Source of the DNA: Pontimonas sp.
Lineage (GTDB): Bacteria; Actinomycetota; Actinomycetes; Actinomycetales; Microbacteriaceae
Direction: 5' to 3'
Assembly (NCBI GenBank): GCA_030728325.1
Contig: JANQZT010000074.1
Location: 1-55,608, forward strand
Length of the DNA stretch: 55,608 nt
In this document: positions 27,291 to 37,035 of the stretch, one piece after another
How the letters are laid out: each line of letters begins with the position of its first letter
Position numbering within the stretch: position 1 is the first letter of the stretch
Translations under genes and position numbers: made by a program
The notes under the pieces: model-generated
Database searches by the model: none
What the model saw: the letters and a program-made list of their open reading frames with translations, nothing else
Told to the model about the DNA's origin: nothing

Positions 27291-27317
27291 TTAGCACTCG
27301 AATAGTGAGTGTGCTAA
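27291..27317 (+). promoter_or_regulatory. CIRCE operator 2 (HrcA site)
   Basis: The left arm TTAGCACTC (27291-27299) is perfect; the right arm GTGTGCTAA (27309-27317) has one mismatch, with a 9-bp spacer. It covers the predicted transcription start, so HrcA binding would block initiation. Confidence 0.9.
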
Positions 27318-27343
27318 CTAAGAGTCTCAGAAAGAGGTCAACC

Positions 27344-27640
27344 GTGTCGGTCTCCATCAAACCGCTCGAAGATCGCATTGTGATCAAGCAGGTCGAAGCA
27401 GAGCAGACCACTGCTTCTGGTTTGGTCATTCCTGACACCGCGAAAGAAAAGCCTCAGGAAGGCGAAGTTGTCGCGGTAGGTCCCGGTCGCTTCGATGACA
27501 ATGGCAACCGAGTTCCCATGGATGTTGCTGTGGGAAATCGCGTGCTCTACTCGAAGTACGGCGGCACCGAAGTGAAGTTCGGCGCAGACGAGTATCTCGT
27601 CCTGTCGGCTCGCGACGTGCTTGCCATCGTGGAGCGCTAA
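27344..27640 (+). CDS. groES: Co-chaperonin GroES
   Basis: 10-kDa lid of the GroEL chamber. The GTG at 27344 gives 98 residues starting [20 protein letters not shown], with the mobile loop [27 protein letters not shown] precedes it by 6 bases. A start at 27305 would overlap the second CIRCE element and add 13 atypical residues. groEL is not adjacent: a terminator follows immediately, so groES is monocistronic here. Confidence 0.97.
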   Translation: MSVSIKPLEDRIVIKQVEAEQTTASGLVIPDTAKEKPQEGEVVAVGPGRFDDNGNRVPMDVAVGNRVLYSKYGGTEVKFGADEYLVLSARDVLAIVER

Positions 27641-27659
27641 GAGCGAAAACAACTGTAAA

Positions 27660-27688
27660 AGAAGGCCCGCACACTGTGTGGGCCTTCT
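27660..27688 (+). terminator. groES terminator
   Basis: GAAGGCCC (27661-27668) pairs with GGGCCTTC (27680-27687). The inner stem continues with one G-U pair to a 3-base loop, and an A-T pair closes the base. The tail is only moderately T-rich (TGGTGTT). Confidence 0.75.
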
Positions 27689-27713
27689 GGTGTTAAGGCG
27701 ATAAACCCGGGTA

Positions 27714-27719
27714 TAGCCT
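27714..27719 (+). promoter_or_regulatory. -10 box for leaderless rarD
   Basis: TAGCCT lies 6 bases before the rarD GTG at 27726. No Shine-Dalgarno is evident. Confidence 0.4.
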
Positions 27720-27725
27720 GAGGCG

Positions 27726-28640
27726 GTGAATGAGTCCACCCGCCAGAGAGACGGTTTCCTTGCCGCTGCTGCGGCATATGGGCTCTGGGGGCTCCTCCCC
27801 GCCTACTTCGTGGCGCTCGACCCCAGTGGGCCCATCGAAATTCTTGCGTTTCGTATTGTCTTGTCCCTGATCTTTTGTGTGGTGATTTTGGCCATCATGC
27901 GCAGGTTGCCGCGAACGGCAGCGCTGCTGCGGGATCCCAACATTTTGAAGCTATCGGCAATGGCCGCCGTTTTGATCCTGATCAACTGGTCGGTCTATGT
28001 CTACGCGTCATTGAACCAATTCATCGTGGAGGCGGCGCTCGGCTATTTCATCAACCCCCTGGTGACGGTGGCGTTGGGTGTCGTCGTGTTGAAAGAGAAG
28101 TTGCGCCCCCTGCAATGGAGCGCTCTTGCCCTCGCTGTGGTGGCGGTTGTTGTACTCGCAGTCGGTTACGGATCAGTACCCGTGATTTCTTTGACGCTCG
28201 CGTTCTCATTTGGGTTTTACGGTTTTGTGAAAAACCGCATGGGGCCTACGGTCAAGTCTCTGGACAGTCTGACCCTGGAGACTCTCTGGCTGACCCCGAT
28301 TGCCCTGGGACTGCTGGCCTGGGTCTACCTCAGCAGCGGCCTGACTCTGGGAACGCTTGGCCCCGGTCACACAGTGCTGTTGCTGATGGCGGGAGCCGTC
28401 ACGTCTATTCCTTTGCTGTTTTTTGGTGCCGCGGCACGTCGTCTTCCCCTGTCCGTTATCGGCTTGATGCAGTATCTAGCACCAGTGATGCAGTTCACTT
28501 TTGGGGTGGCAATCATGGGCGAGCCGATGCCTCTGGAGCGCTGGATTGGCTTTTCTCTGGTCTGGGTTGCGTTGGTCATTCTCAGCATTGATGCCCTCAC
28601 ACACCGCCGGAACCGGTTGGTCAATCCCGCTAATCACTGA
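27726..28640 (+). CDS. rarD: RarD-type EamA permease
   Basis: Ten-helix drug/metabolite transporter superfamily protein, 304 residues, with two EamA repeats. The N-terminal AAAYGLWGLLPAYFVALDPS is characteristic of RarD (chloramphenicol-sensitivity family); substrate unknown. Two later glutamates in VVLKEKLRPLQW and IMGEPMPLERW match the repeat ends. It is flanked by the groES terminator and the livK regulatory region. Confidence 0.88.
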   Translation: MNESTRQRDGFLAAAAAYGLWGLLPAYFVALDPSGPIEILAFRIVLSLIFCVVILAIMRRLPRTAALLRDPNILKLSAMAAVLILINWSVYVYASLNQFIVEAALGYFINPLVTVALGVVVLKEKLRPLQWSALALAVVAVVVLAVGYGSVPVISLTLAFSFGFYGFVKNRMGPTVKSLDSLTLETLWLTPIALGLLAWVYLSSGLTLGTLGPGHTVLLLMAGAVTSIPLLFFGAAARRLPLSVIGLMQYLAPVMQFTFGVAIMGEPMPLERWIGFSLVWVALVILSIDALTHRRNRLVNPANH

Positions 28641-28677
28641 CACGTGGGCTCATTGCAGGTTTATCCGGCTTTTGCCC

Positions 28678-28693
28678 GTTACAGGGATGTAAC
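28678..28693 (+). promoter_or_regulatory. GlnR-box-like palindrome upstream of livK
   Basis: GTTAC-N6-GTAAC forms perfect 5-bp arms and fits the actinobacterial GlnR pattern GTnAC-n6-GnAAC. It is centred about 53 bp before the predicted livK start, just upstream of the -35, a typical activator position. Confidence 0.4.
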
Positions 28694-28702
28694 CAAACCA
28701 GC

Positions 28703-28731
28703 TTGTTTCCGCCACAAATTAGCCCTACGTT
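28703..28731 (+). promoter_or_regulatory. Candidate livK promoter
   Basis: TTGTTT (28703-28708) and TACGTT (28726-28731) with a 17-bp spacer predict a start near 28738 and a leader of about 57 nt. Confidence 0.4.
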
Positions 28732-28794
28732 AGTTACTTGTGGCTGTGTTTGGCATGGCCACTTTCTTTACACCAAGTAAACATAAGGAGCATC

Positions 28795-30057
28795 ATGAGC
28801 GTATTTTCGAAGGCTGGGAGTGGACTTGCCATTCTCGCTGCTTCGGCGCTAGTGCTCAGCGGCTGTGCAGCCGCTGAAGAAACCGAAGAGGCAGTAACTT
28901 CTACCGAAGAGGCTGTCGTTGGGGATTTGACCCTCAAGATCGGTACCGCACTTCCGCAGACCGGTAACCTTGCATTCCTCGGACCCCCCGAAGAAGCGGG
29001 TGTTGCTCTCGCCATCAAGGACATCAACGAGGCTGCCGCAGGCATCACCGTTGAGGTTGAGTGGGGCGACTCCGGAGACACTGACAACAAGGCATATGAG
29101 ACCGAGATCCCCCGTCTGCTCAACGCAGGCGTATCGGCTATCTTGGGTGCCGCATCGTCGGGTACCTCCCTTCAGTTCATCGACCAGGTCATTGCAGCAG
29201 ACGTAATTCAGTTCTCGCCAGCAAACACCTCGGCCGCATTCACCACCTACGAGGACAATGGTCTGTACTGGCGTACAGCTCCTTCCGACGTTCTCCAGGG
29301 TGAGGTGCTCGGAAACTGGCTCGCTGAAGACGGTCACCAGAACATCGCAATGCTCGTTCTGAACGACTCCTACGGCACCGGCCTTGCACAGTTCACCACG
29401 GAGACCTTCGAGGCTGCCGGTGGTTCTGTGCTCGCAGCGCCTACCTACAACACGGGAGACACCAACTTCACCTCTCAGATCAACGAGGTGCTCGCAGTTG
29501 ACCCCGACGCCATTGTCCTCATCACCTTCGAAGAGGCCAAGACCATCATTCCTGAGCTGTTGAGCCAGTACCCCTCCGACCAGATTTACATGGTCGACGG
29601 TAACCTCGCCAACTTCAGCGAGGACTTCGCTGCCGGCACCATGACCGGCGCAAAGGGAACCCTTCCTGGTCTGGACACCAACGCAATCGGTGACTTCACC
29701 GTTCGCATGAACGACAACTGGGTTGCCGAAGGCAACGCAGACCTCGCTGGTGTCTTCGCCTACGGTGCTGAGTCCTACGACGCAGTCGTATTGCTCGCAC
29801 TTGCTGCTCTCGCAGCCGGTGCAACCGATGGTCCTACTGTCGCTGGCAAGCTCCAGGAAGTTTCTGGTGGCACCGGTGGTGGCGAGAAGTGCACCAGCTT
29901 CGCTGAGTGTGCAGCCATCATCAACGCTGGTGGCGTTGCCGACTATGACGGCGTGTCCGGTCCTATCACCTTCAACGAGGTGGGCGACCCGACTGAAGCC
30001 AGCATTGGCAAGTACATCTACCTCGAAGACAACACCTACGAGCCTTACGCAGGCTAG
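28795..30057 (+). CDS. livK: Amino-acid-type ABC transporter substrate-binding lipoprotein
   Basis: Periplasmic-binding type I protein (Leu/Ile/Val family). The ATG at 28795 follows AAGGAG by 5 bases and gives 420 residues; an earlier ATG at 28738 has no ribosome site. A signal peptide ends in the lipobox LSGC with lipid cysteine C24, then an acidic Glu/Thr linker. The binding domain starts TLKIGTALPQTGNLAFLGPP. It faces the livFGMH operon, so it probably feeds that permease. Substrate could be branched-chain amino acids, amides or urea; sequence does not decide. Confidence 0.93.
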   Translation: MSVFSKAGSGLAILAASALVLSGCAAAEETEEAVTSTEEAVVGDLTLKIGTALPQTGNLAFLGPPEEAGVALAIKDINEAAAGITVEVEWGDSGDTDNKAYETEIPRLLNAGVSAILGAASSGTSLQFIDQVIAADVIQFSPANTSAAFTTYEDNGLYWRTAPSDVLQGEVLGNWLAEDGHQNIAMLVLNDSYGTGLAQFTTETFEAAGGSVLAAPTYNTGDTNFTSQINEVLAVDPDAIVLITFEEAKTIIPELLSQYPSDQIYMVDGNLANFSEDFAAGTMTGAKGTLPGLDTNAIGDFTVRMNDNWVAEGNADLAGVFAYGAESYDAVVLLALAALAAGATDGPTVAGKLQEVSGGTGGGEKCTSFAECAAIINAGGVADYDGVSGPITFNEVGDPTEASIGKYIYLEDNTYEPYAG

Positions 30058-30083
30058 TAGCACGTTGCCTCGATAGAGGTAAA

Positions 30084-30117
30084 AGTGTGGGCCCCGGGGC
30101 AACCCGGGGCCCACACT
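30084..30117. terminator. Strong bidirectional terminator between livK and livF
   Basis: A perfect 15-bp stem (30084-30098 with 30103-30117) is closed by a GCAA tetraloop. CGTTT follows on the plus strand and TTTTACC on the minus strand, so it can end both the livK and the livFGMH transcripts. Confidence 0.88.
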
Positions 30118-30203
30118 CGTTTAATCCCAAGTTGCAGCCGAGGATGTACGCAGGCAGACAAAAATGCCAACTCTTCAAAGAGGTTATTGCGCAGTAGGGG
30201 CGT

Positions 30204-30935
30204 TTAGGTTCCGAGGGTTCCGAGGTACAGGCTGATGACCTTAGGGTCATTCAAGAGCTCACGACCGGTGCCCGTGTAAGCGTCCGTGCCCTGGTCAAGA
30301 ACATACGCCCGGTCACAGATCTGGAGACAACGCCTTGCGTTCTGCTCAACCATGATGGTGGTCACACCAGCTTTGTTGATCTCTGAAACACGGATGAATG
30401 CCTCATCTTGGCGCACAGGGGAGAGACCTGCTGAGGGCTCGTCCAGTAGAAGAACTTTGGGGTTCATCATCAACGCGCGGCCCATCGCGACCATCTGGCG
30501 CTCACCGCCTGAGAGAGAGCCGGCCCGTTGCTTAAGGCGCTTCTTCAGCTCGTCAAACAAGCTCATAACAAACTCGAGGCGCTCGTTGTAGTGCTGAGGC
30601 TCTTGGAAGATACCCATCTGGAGGTTTTCTTCAATAGTGAGGCTGGGGAACACGTTGTTGTTCTGGGGAACCATTCCCACACCGCGTTCAACGAGCTTGT
30701 TGGCCTTGAGGCCTGTGATGTCATCACCATTAAGGGAGATGTGACCACCGCGGATGTTGACCTGGCCGAAGATCGCTTTAAGCAACGTGGACTTTCCCGC
30801 ACCGTTGGGGCCGATAATTCCAATCAACTCGCCTTGGCGCGCCTCAATGGAACATCCGTTCAGGATGTTCACACCGGGGAGGTAGCCGGCGATCAGGTTG
30901 TCGACGTGGATGACGGGGGTGGTGTTCTCAGCCAT
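30204..30935 (-). CDS. livF: Branched-chain amino acid-type ABC transporter ATPase LivF
   Basis: Second ATPase of the importer, 243 residues. Walker A GPNGAGKST is at 42-50, the Q loop near VPQNNNVFP, the signature LSGGERQ at 141-147 and Walker B LLLDEPSAGL at about 162-171. The short C terminus ending in YLGTLGT is typical of LivF. It is last in the minus-strand order livH-livM-livG-livF. Confidence 0.95.
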   Translation of the reverse strand: MAENTTPVIHVDNLIAGYLPGVNILNGCSIEARQGELIGIIGPNGAGKSTLLKAIFGQVNIRGGHISLNGDDITGLKANKLVERGVGMVPQNNNVFPSLTIEENLQMGIFQEPQHYNERLEFVMSLFDELKKRLKQRAGSLSGGERQMVAMGRALMMNPKVLLLDEPSAGLSPVRQDEAFIRVSEINKAGVTTIMVEQNARRCLQICDRAYVLDQGTDAYTGTGRELLNDPKVISLYLGTLGT

Positions 30936-30962
30936 TTAGCTTCTCGCTCTTCTGTATCCGGC

Positions 30963-31853
30963 TTATTCGGAAATCTTTGGGATTCGTCCGGTCACAGTGC
31001 CCAGGTCGACGTCCTGGTGTGATCCTAGGTAGGCGTCAATCACGGCAGGATTCTTCATGACCTCGGTGGGTGGTCCTTCTGCCACAACACGGCCCTCAGC
31101 GAGAACCACAACCCAGTCTGCGATGTGGCTGACCATGTGCATGTCGTGCTCGACGAACAGTACGGTCATGCCCTCTTTCTTAAGGTCGAGGATGTGGTCC
31201 AACAATGACTGGGTCAGTGCAGGATTCACACCCGCCATAGGCTCATCCAGCATCACGAGTTCCGGATCACTCATGAGCGCCCGCGCCATTTCAAGGAGCT
31301 TGCGTTGGCCACCGGAGAGGCTGGCTGCAAAGTCATCCTTCTTGGCGTCAAGCTTGAACTTCGTGAGCAGGCGCATTGCCTTCTCTGCAATTTCATCGTC
31401 CTGCTTTTTCCACAGGAAGGGGAAAAGTGACCTGAGGAAGCTTTCACCCTTTTGGTTCTTCGCGCCCAGCTTCATATTCTCCAGTACTGTCAGCAGCCCA
31501 AGAGCTTTGGTGAGCTGGAAAGTCCTGACCTGACCCATCTGGGCAAGCTTGAACGCAGGAACACCGGCGATGTTGCGACCATCGAACGTCCATTCACCTG
31601 TGTCTGGCTTATCGAACCCCGTGAGGAGATTGAACAGCGTCGTCTTTCCCGCTCCATTGGGCCCAATGAGCGCTGTGATAGCACCTCTAGGGATCTCGAG
31701 GTGCTCGACGTCGACGGCTGTCAGACCACCGAACTGGCGGTGCACGTGGTCCATCGAGATGATCGCATCGACCTTTTTTACGCCTGGCTCAATTGTGCCA
31801 ACGTGAAGGCCGGTGGTCTTCTGTACTTTTTCGGGGCTGCTATTACTTGACAA
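30963..31853 (-). CDS. livG: Branched-chain amino acid-type ABC transporter ATPase LivG
   Basis: First ATPase of the importer, 296 residues. Walker A GPNGAGKTT is at 64-72, the signature LSGGQRK at about 179-185, and MLDEPMAGVNP is the Walker B/D-loop region. The start is TTG at 31853, seven bases after AGAGGGAG and overlapping the end of livM by 11 bases. The N-terminal 33 residues precede the ABC domain; M34 is an alternative start. Confidence 0.93.
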   Translation of the reverse strand: MSSNSSPEKVQKTTGLHVGTIEPGVKKVDAIISMDHVHRQFGGLTAVDVEHLEIPRGAITALIGPNGAGKTTLFNLLTGFDKPDTGEWTFDGRNIAGVPAFKLAQMGQVRTFQLTKALGLLTVLENMKLGAKNQKGESFLRSLFPFLWKKQDDEIAEKAMRLLTKFKLDAKKDDFAASLSGGQRKLLEMARALMSDPELVMLDEPMAGVNPALTQSLLDHILDLKKEGMTVLFVEHDMHMVSHIADWVVVLAEGRVVAEGPPTEVMKNPAVIDAYLGSHQDVDLGTVTGRIPKISE

Positions 31854-32823
31854 AGGTCAACTCCCTCTTATCGCCAAGGATTCCTTGCGGTCGGAATATG
31901 ACCAGTAGTACAAGTCCTAGCCCCACCAGCACAAAACGCAGCGTTGCTGCCTGCTGAGAGGAGACCATAGGAAGTAATCCTGAGGACACTAAAGCCGGCA
32001 GAAGGTTGGACAGGAAAGACTGGAGGACCCAGAAGAGAACTGCACCCAAGAGTGGACCAAATACCGTGGCAGCTCCACCGAGCAAGAGTGCAGTCCACAC
32101 GAAGAACGTCAACGACGTCACATAGACGTTTGGGTTCACCGCACTTGGGAGTGCGTAGACAATTCCACCTACCGCGGCGATGACACCACCGATGATGAGA
32201 GCCTGCATCTTGTAGGCAAAAACGTTCTTACCCAATGCCCGGACGGCGTCTTCGTCTTCTCGAATTCCTTTAATGACTCGACCCCAGGGGCTGTGCATTA
32301 GACGCCAGACAAACAGTGCGGCGAGTGCCACAAGGACAAGTCCAATGACGAGAACCCAGAATTCGACCTCGTTATAGGTCCAGGGGCCAAACCCGTAGGT
32401 CCCCTCGGGGAAAGGATTCGAAGCACGGAAGCTGGCGTGGTAGCCAAACAGACCGTCGGCTGAGCCTGTGACTTCCTCGAACGCTGTAGTGAGGAAGAGT
32501 AAGCGAAGAATTTCCGCTGCCGCGATAGTCACGATGGCCAGGTAGTCGCCTCTCAATCGCAGTGTCGGGACACCCATGATGATGGCGAAGACCACCGATG
32601 CGCCCAATCCCACCAACGCGGCACCCCACCAGGGGAGACCGAACGTGAGAATTGAGATCGCATAGCCATAGGCGCCCACGGCCATGAAGCCAGCGATACC
32701 GAAGTTCAGCAGGCCCGCGAAGCCGAAGTGAACCGCAAGTCCGAGTGCGGCAAGGGCAAAAGCCATCGTCGCTGGACTCAGCAGCGATTGGGCCGTATTC
32801 GAGAGAATTGATCCCCAGTCCAT
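31843..32823 (-). CDS. livM: Branched-chain amino acid-type ABC transporter permease LivM
   Basis: Membrane subunit, 326 residues, with eight to ten hydrophobic segments. The family motif FAGLLNFGIAGFMAVGAYGY is near residues 34-53, and RLRGDYLAIVTIAAAEILRL follows. The C terminus overlaps livG. It pairs with LivH to form the translocation path. Confidence 0.94.
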   Translation of the reverse strand: MDWGSILSNTAQSLLSPATMAFALAALGLAVHFGFAGLLNFGIAGFMAVGAYGYAISILTFGLPWWGAALVGLGASVVFAIIMGVPTLRLRGDYLAIVTIAAAEILRLLFLTTAFEEVTGSADGLFGYHASFRASNPFPEGTYGFGPWTYNEVEFWVLVIGLVLVALAALFVWRLMHSPWGRVIKGIREDEDAVRALGKNVFAYKMQALIIGGVIAAVGGIVYALPSAVNPNVYVTSLTFFVWTALLLGGAATVFGPLLGAVLFWVLQSFLSNLLPALVSSGLLPMVSSQQAATLRFVLVGLGLVLLVIFRPQGILGDKRELTFVK

Positions 32824-32832
32824 GTGCGTCCC

Positions 32833-34137
32833 CTAACCTATGCGTTCTTTTCGGCCCAGAAGACCCTGGGGTCTTACGAGCAAGATTGCGATGAGCAGAA
32901 CTAGCGCTCCGACGTACTTCAGGTCGGATGGAATCACCAGCGCAGATGTCTCCACCAGGATTCCGACAATCAGCGCGCCTATCAGAGCACCAAACGCAGT
33001 GCCCAGGCCTCCAAGGACGACCGCAGCGAACATCAGGAGAAGGATTTTCTCTCCCATGTCCCACTTGATTCCTGGACGGAAGTAGGCCCACAAGATTCCC
33101 GAAAGACCAGCGAGCATGGACGCCAAAATCCAGACTATTCTCACCACTCGATCGACATCGATCCCTGAGGCGGCTGCGAGAGCTGCGTTGTCGGAAATGG
33201 CGCGGGTAGCTTTACCGGTCTTGGAGTAGAGCAACCACAGTGCCAGCAAGATGATGACGACCAAGCTGATTGCCATGCTGGCCAGATCCACAGTGCTCAG
33301 AGCCACGGCGCCAAACAGCGGAATCTTTGTCGCGCCGGACCCAGGAAGCTGCATCGTGCCACCGCCGACGAAGAACTGGAACACATACCGAACGGCGAGG
33401 GACAAGCCGATGCTGACGATCATCAACTGGACCAGCCCTAAGCCGCGCACCCGCAAGGGTTTCCACAGGCCCGCGTCTTGGACCCAACCGAGACCAGCGC
33501 TAGCGGCAACTGCCAGGGGGAATGCCAGCCACAATGGCAAAGCAAGCACCACGCCGAATGCGTATGCCATCAACGCGCCGAAGGTGACTAGCTCAGCGTG
33601 AGAAAAGTTTGAGAGCCCGGTCGTCCCGTAGACCAGTGATAATCCGATAGCAGCAAGACCGAGCATGAGCCCGAAGTTGACGCCATAAATCAGGCGCTGA
33701 ACTAGTTGGTCAAAGAGTGTGATGACCACGCGTTCACCCTCGCCGATGAAGAAATTCTGAACGACGCTCCCGCTGGGACCGATCTCGACGGACTGCGTTG
33801 CTCCACCTTCAAGGACAGCGATTCCCTCGGGCAAGGTCGACTCATCCAGAGTTACCTCGTAGATGGCGCGCTCGGGGACTCCAATGGCCCACTTGCCATC
33901 TGCATCTGTGACAACCTCAGCGCTGTAGCCATCACCGGAAACCACAATCCGAACAGAGGCGAGAGGCTCGCCTTCATTCTTGACGTTTCCGGATATCCGG
34001 TAGTCGTGTTCTTCGCCCACGGTGTCAGCAAGCGCGGGGGAGGCAACCATGAGGCCGAGGAAGCTCAGGAGGAGCACAAACACCGCGATTACGGCCCGTT
34101 TGGAGGAAGAAATTCCTCGGTCCATCACGCTTTCCAC
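32833..34137 (-). CDS. livH: LivH-type ABC permease with exported N-terminal beta domain
   Basis: The GTG at 34137 (434 residues) follows AGGAGG by 4 bases; an ATG at 34218 without a ribosome site would add 27 residues. Residues 1-37 form a signal peptide ending SPALA, and about 45-135 look like a carboxypeptidase-regulatory/Cna-B-like beta sandwich (RISGNVKNEGEPLASVRIVV then TDADGKWAIGVPE). The permease starts near 150 with GLMLGLAAIGLSLVYGTTGL. E. coli LivH lacks this domain; UrtB-type permeases can carry N-terminal extensions. First gene of the operon. Confidence 0.9.
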   Translation of the reverse strand: MESVMDRGISSSKRAVIAVFVLLLSFLGLMVASPALADTVGEEHDYRISGNVKNEGEPLASVRIVVSGDGYSAEVVTDADGKWAIGVPERAIYEVTLDESTLPEGIAVLEGGATQSVEIGPSGSVVQNFFIGEGERVVITLFDQLVQRLIYGVNFGLMLGLAAIGLSLVYGTTGLSNFSHAELVTFGALMAYAFGVVLALPLWLAFPLAVAASAGLGWVQDAGLWKPLRVRGLGLVQLMIVSIGLSLAVRYVFQFFVGGGTMQLPGSGATKIPLFGAVALSTVDLASMAISLVVIILLALWLLYSKTGKATRAISDNAALAAASGIDVDRVVRIVWILASMLAGLSGILWAYFRPGIKWDMGEKILLLMFAAVVLGGLGTAFGALIGALIVGILVETSALVIPSDLKYVGALVLLIAILLVRPQGLLGRKERIG

Positions 34138-34256
34138 GGTGCCTCCTGGTGCTGGTGCAACAGACAACCGGAACCGGTTTCTCTGTGCGTCGTCGTTGAC
34201 ACGATCAGTATGGGTCATATGTGTTCTGTCTTTGCCTCACAGTAAACAGTTACCCC

Positions 34257-34262
34257 ATTATG
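34257..34262 (-). promoter_or_regulatory. Candidate -10 for livHMGF
   Basis: On the minus strand CATAAT matches TATAAT at 5 of 6 positions, and GGGGTAACTG follows downstream. The -35 is weak. A near-palindrome GTAAACAGTTAC (34241-34252) lies in the predicted leader. Confidence 0.35.
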
Positions 34263-34291
34263 CCGATGTATCGCGCTGGGGTCGAACCAGT

Positions 34292-34297
34292 TACGAT
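34292..34297 (+). promoter_or_regulatory. Candidate -10 for guaB
   Basis: TACGAT gives a leader of about 55 nt before guaB. A small hairpin CCGGG-CATAAA-CCCGG (34323-34338) lies in that leader shortly before the ribosome site. The -35 is not convincing. Confidence 0.3.
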
Positions 34298-34344
34298 GGA
34301 GACACACCACAGTGAGCGCTTTCCGGGCATAAACCCGGCGATAA

Positions 34345-35862
<1,518 letters not shown>

Positions 35863-35870
35863 TCCCCGGG

Positions 35871-35876
35871 TAGGGT
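35871..35876 (+). promoter_or_regulatory. -10 box for leaderless guaB3
   Basis: TAGGGT ends 7 bases before the GTG at 35884, just after the guaB stop. It would allow expression separate from guaB. Confidence 0.4.
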
Positions 35877-35883
35877 AGAGCAC

Positions 35884-36993
35884 GTGAATGAGGTCGAAAT
35901 TGGTCTGACCAAGCGCGCCATTCGGGGGTACTCCTTCGATGACGTCGCGGTGGTCCCCTCCAGGAGAACCCGAGACCCAGAAGATGTGTCGGTGAGTTGG
36001 AGCATCGATGCCTTTACGTTCTCCATGCCCGTGATCGCTGCCCCCATGGACTCGGTGATGTCACCTGAAACAGCAATCGCTGTGGGAAAACTTGGTGGTT
36101 TGGGAGTTCTCAACTTAGAGGGCCTGTGGACGCGGTATGAAGACCCCTCCTCCGCTTACGAGGAAATCGCGAACCTCACCGAAGAGGATGCCACCGAAGG
36201 TTTGCAAAGAATCTATGCGGAGCCCATTAAAGAGGAGCTCATTACCGCCAGGCTGCAGCAGATCCGTGATGCCGGAGTTCCGGTAGCAGGAGCACTCTCG
36301 CCTCAGCGGACTCAAGAATTTTCCAGCACAGTTCTCTCCGCCGGGGTGGACCTGTTTGTCATTCGTGGCACCACCGTGAGCGCCGAGCACGTGAGTCAGA
36401 ACCGCGAGCCTTTGAATTTGAAGCAGTTCATTTACGACCTCGACGTTCCCGTCATCGTCGGAGGTGCAGCGACCTACACCGCAGCTCTCCACCTGATGCG
36501 CACCGGAGCCGCTGGCGTACTGGTCGGCTTTGGTGGGGGAGCAGCGTCCAGCACAAGAGCTGCACTGGGCATCAATGCCCCCATGGCTACCGCCATCTCC
36601 GACGTCGCGAGCGCTCGTCGTGATTACTTGGATGAATCCGGTGGGCGCTACGTCCACGTCATTGCCGATGGTGGTCTCGGTCGAAGTGGAGACATCGTGG
36701 CAGCCATCGCAACCGGAGCCGACGCAGTCATGCTCGGGTCTACTCTGGCTCGCTCCCATGAAGCTCCGGGACGCGGCTGGCACTGGGGTCCAGAAGCTCA
36801 CCACCCCACTCTGCCCCGGGGCTATCGCGTCCACGTCGGTGTTGATGGAAGCCTGGAACAGGTTTTGCTCGGCCCCGCGCACTCTGCTCACGGACGCACA
36901 AACCTGGTCGGGGCGCTTCGTCACTCGATGGCAACCTGTGGTTACTCGGACCTCAAAGAGTTCCAGCGCGTCGACGTCATCGTCCAACGCTAA
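35884..36993 (+). CDS. guaB3: GuaB3-family IMP dehydrogenase-related protein
   Basis: 369-residue IMPDH-like barrel without CBS domains. The N-terminal block SFDDVAVVPSRRTRDPEDVS and APMDSVMSPETAIAVGKLGG match the family. Where IMPDH has GSICTTR this protein has GGGAASSTR (217-225), so the catalytic cysteine position is occupied by Ser or Ala. The phosphate-binding ADGGLGRSGD at 261-270 is kept. IMP dehydrogenation as in GuaB is therefore doubtful; a related nucleotide role is likely but unproven. Confidence 0.9.
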   Translation: MNEVEIGLTKRAIRGYSFDDVAVVPSRRTRDPEDVSVSWSIDAFTFSMPVIAAPMDSVMSPETAIAVGKLGGLGVLNLEGLWTRYEDPSSAYEEIANLTEEDATEGLQRIYAEPIKEELITARLQQIRDAGVPVAGALSPQRTQEFSSTVLSAGVDLFVIRGTTVSAEHVSQNREPLNLKQFIYDLDVPVIVGGAATYTAALHLMRTGAAGVLVGFGGGAASSTRAALGINAPMATAISDVASARRDYLDESGGRYVHVIADGGLGRSGDIVAAIATGADAVMLGSTLARSHEAPGRGWHWGPEAHHPTLPRGYRVHVGVDGSLEQVLLGPAHSAHGRTNLVGALRHSMATCGYSDLKEFQRVDVIVQR

Positions 36994-37035
36994 GGATTCG
37001 GGTCACACCCAGCCACGAGCTCTAGCCTGGAGGCT

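Noticed and set aside
27305-27343. Upstream groES start at 27305
   Set aside because: It lies inside the CIRCE operator and adds non-conserved residues; the GTG at 27344 has AAAGAGG at the right distance.
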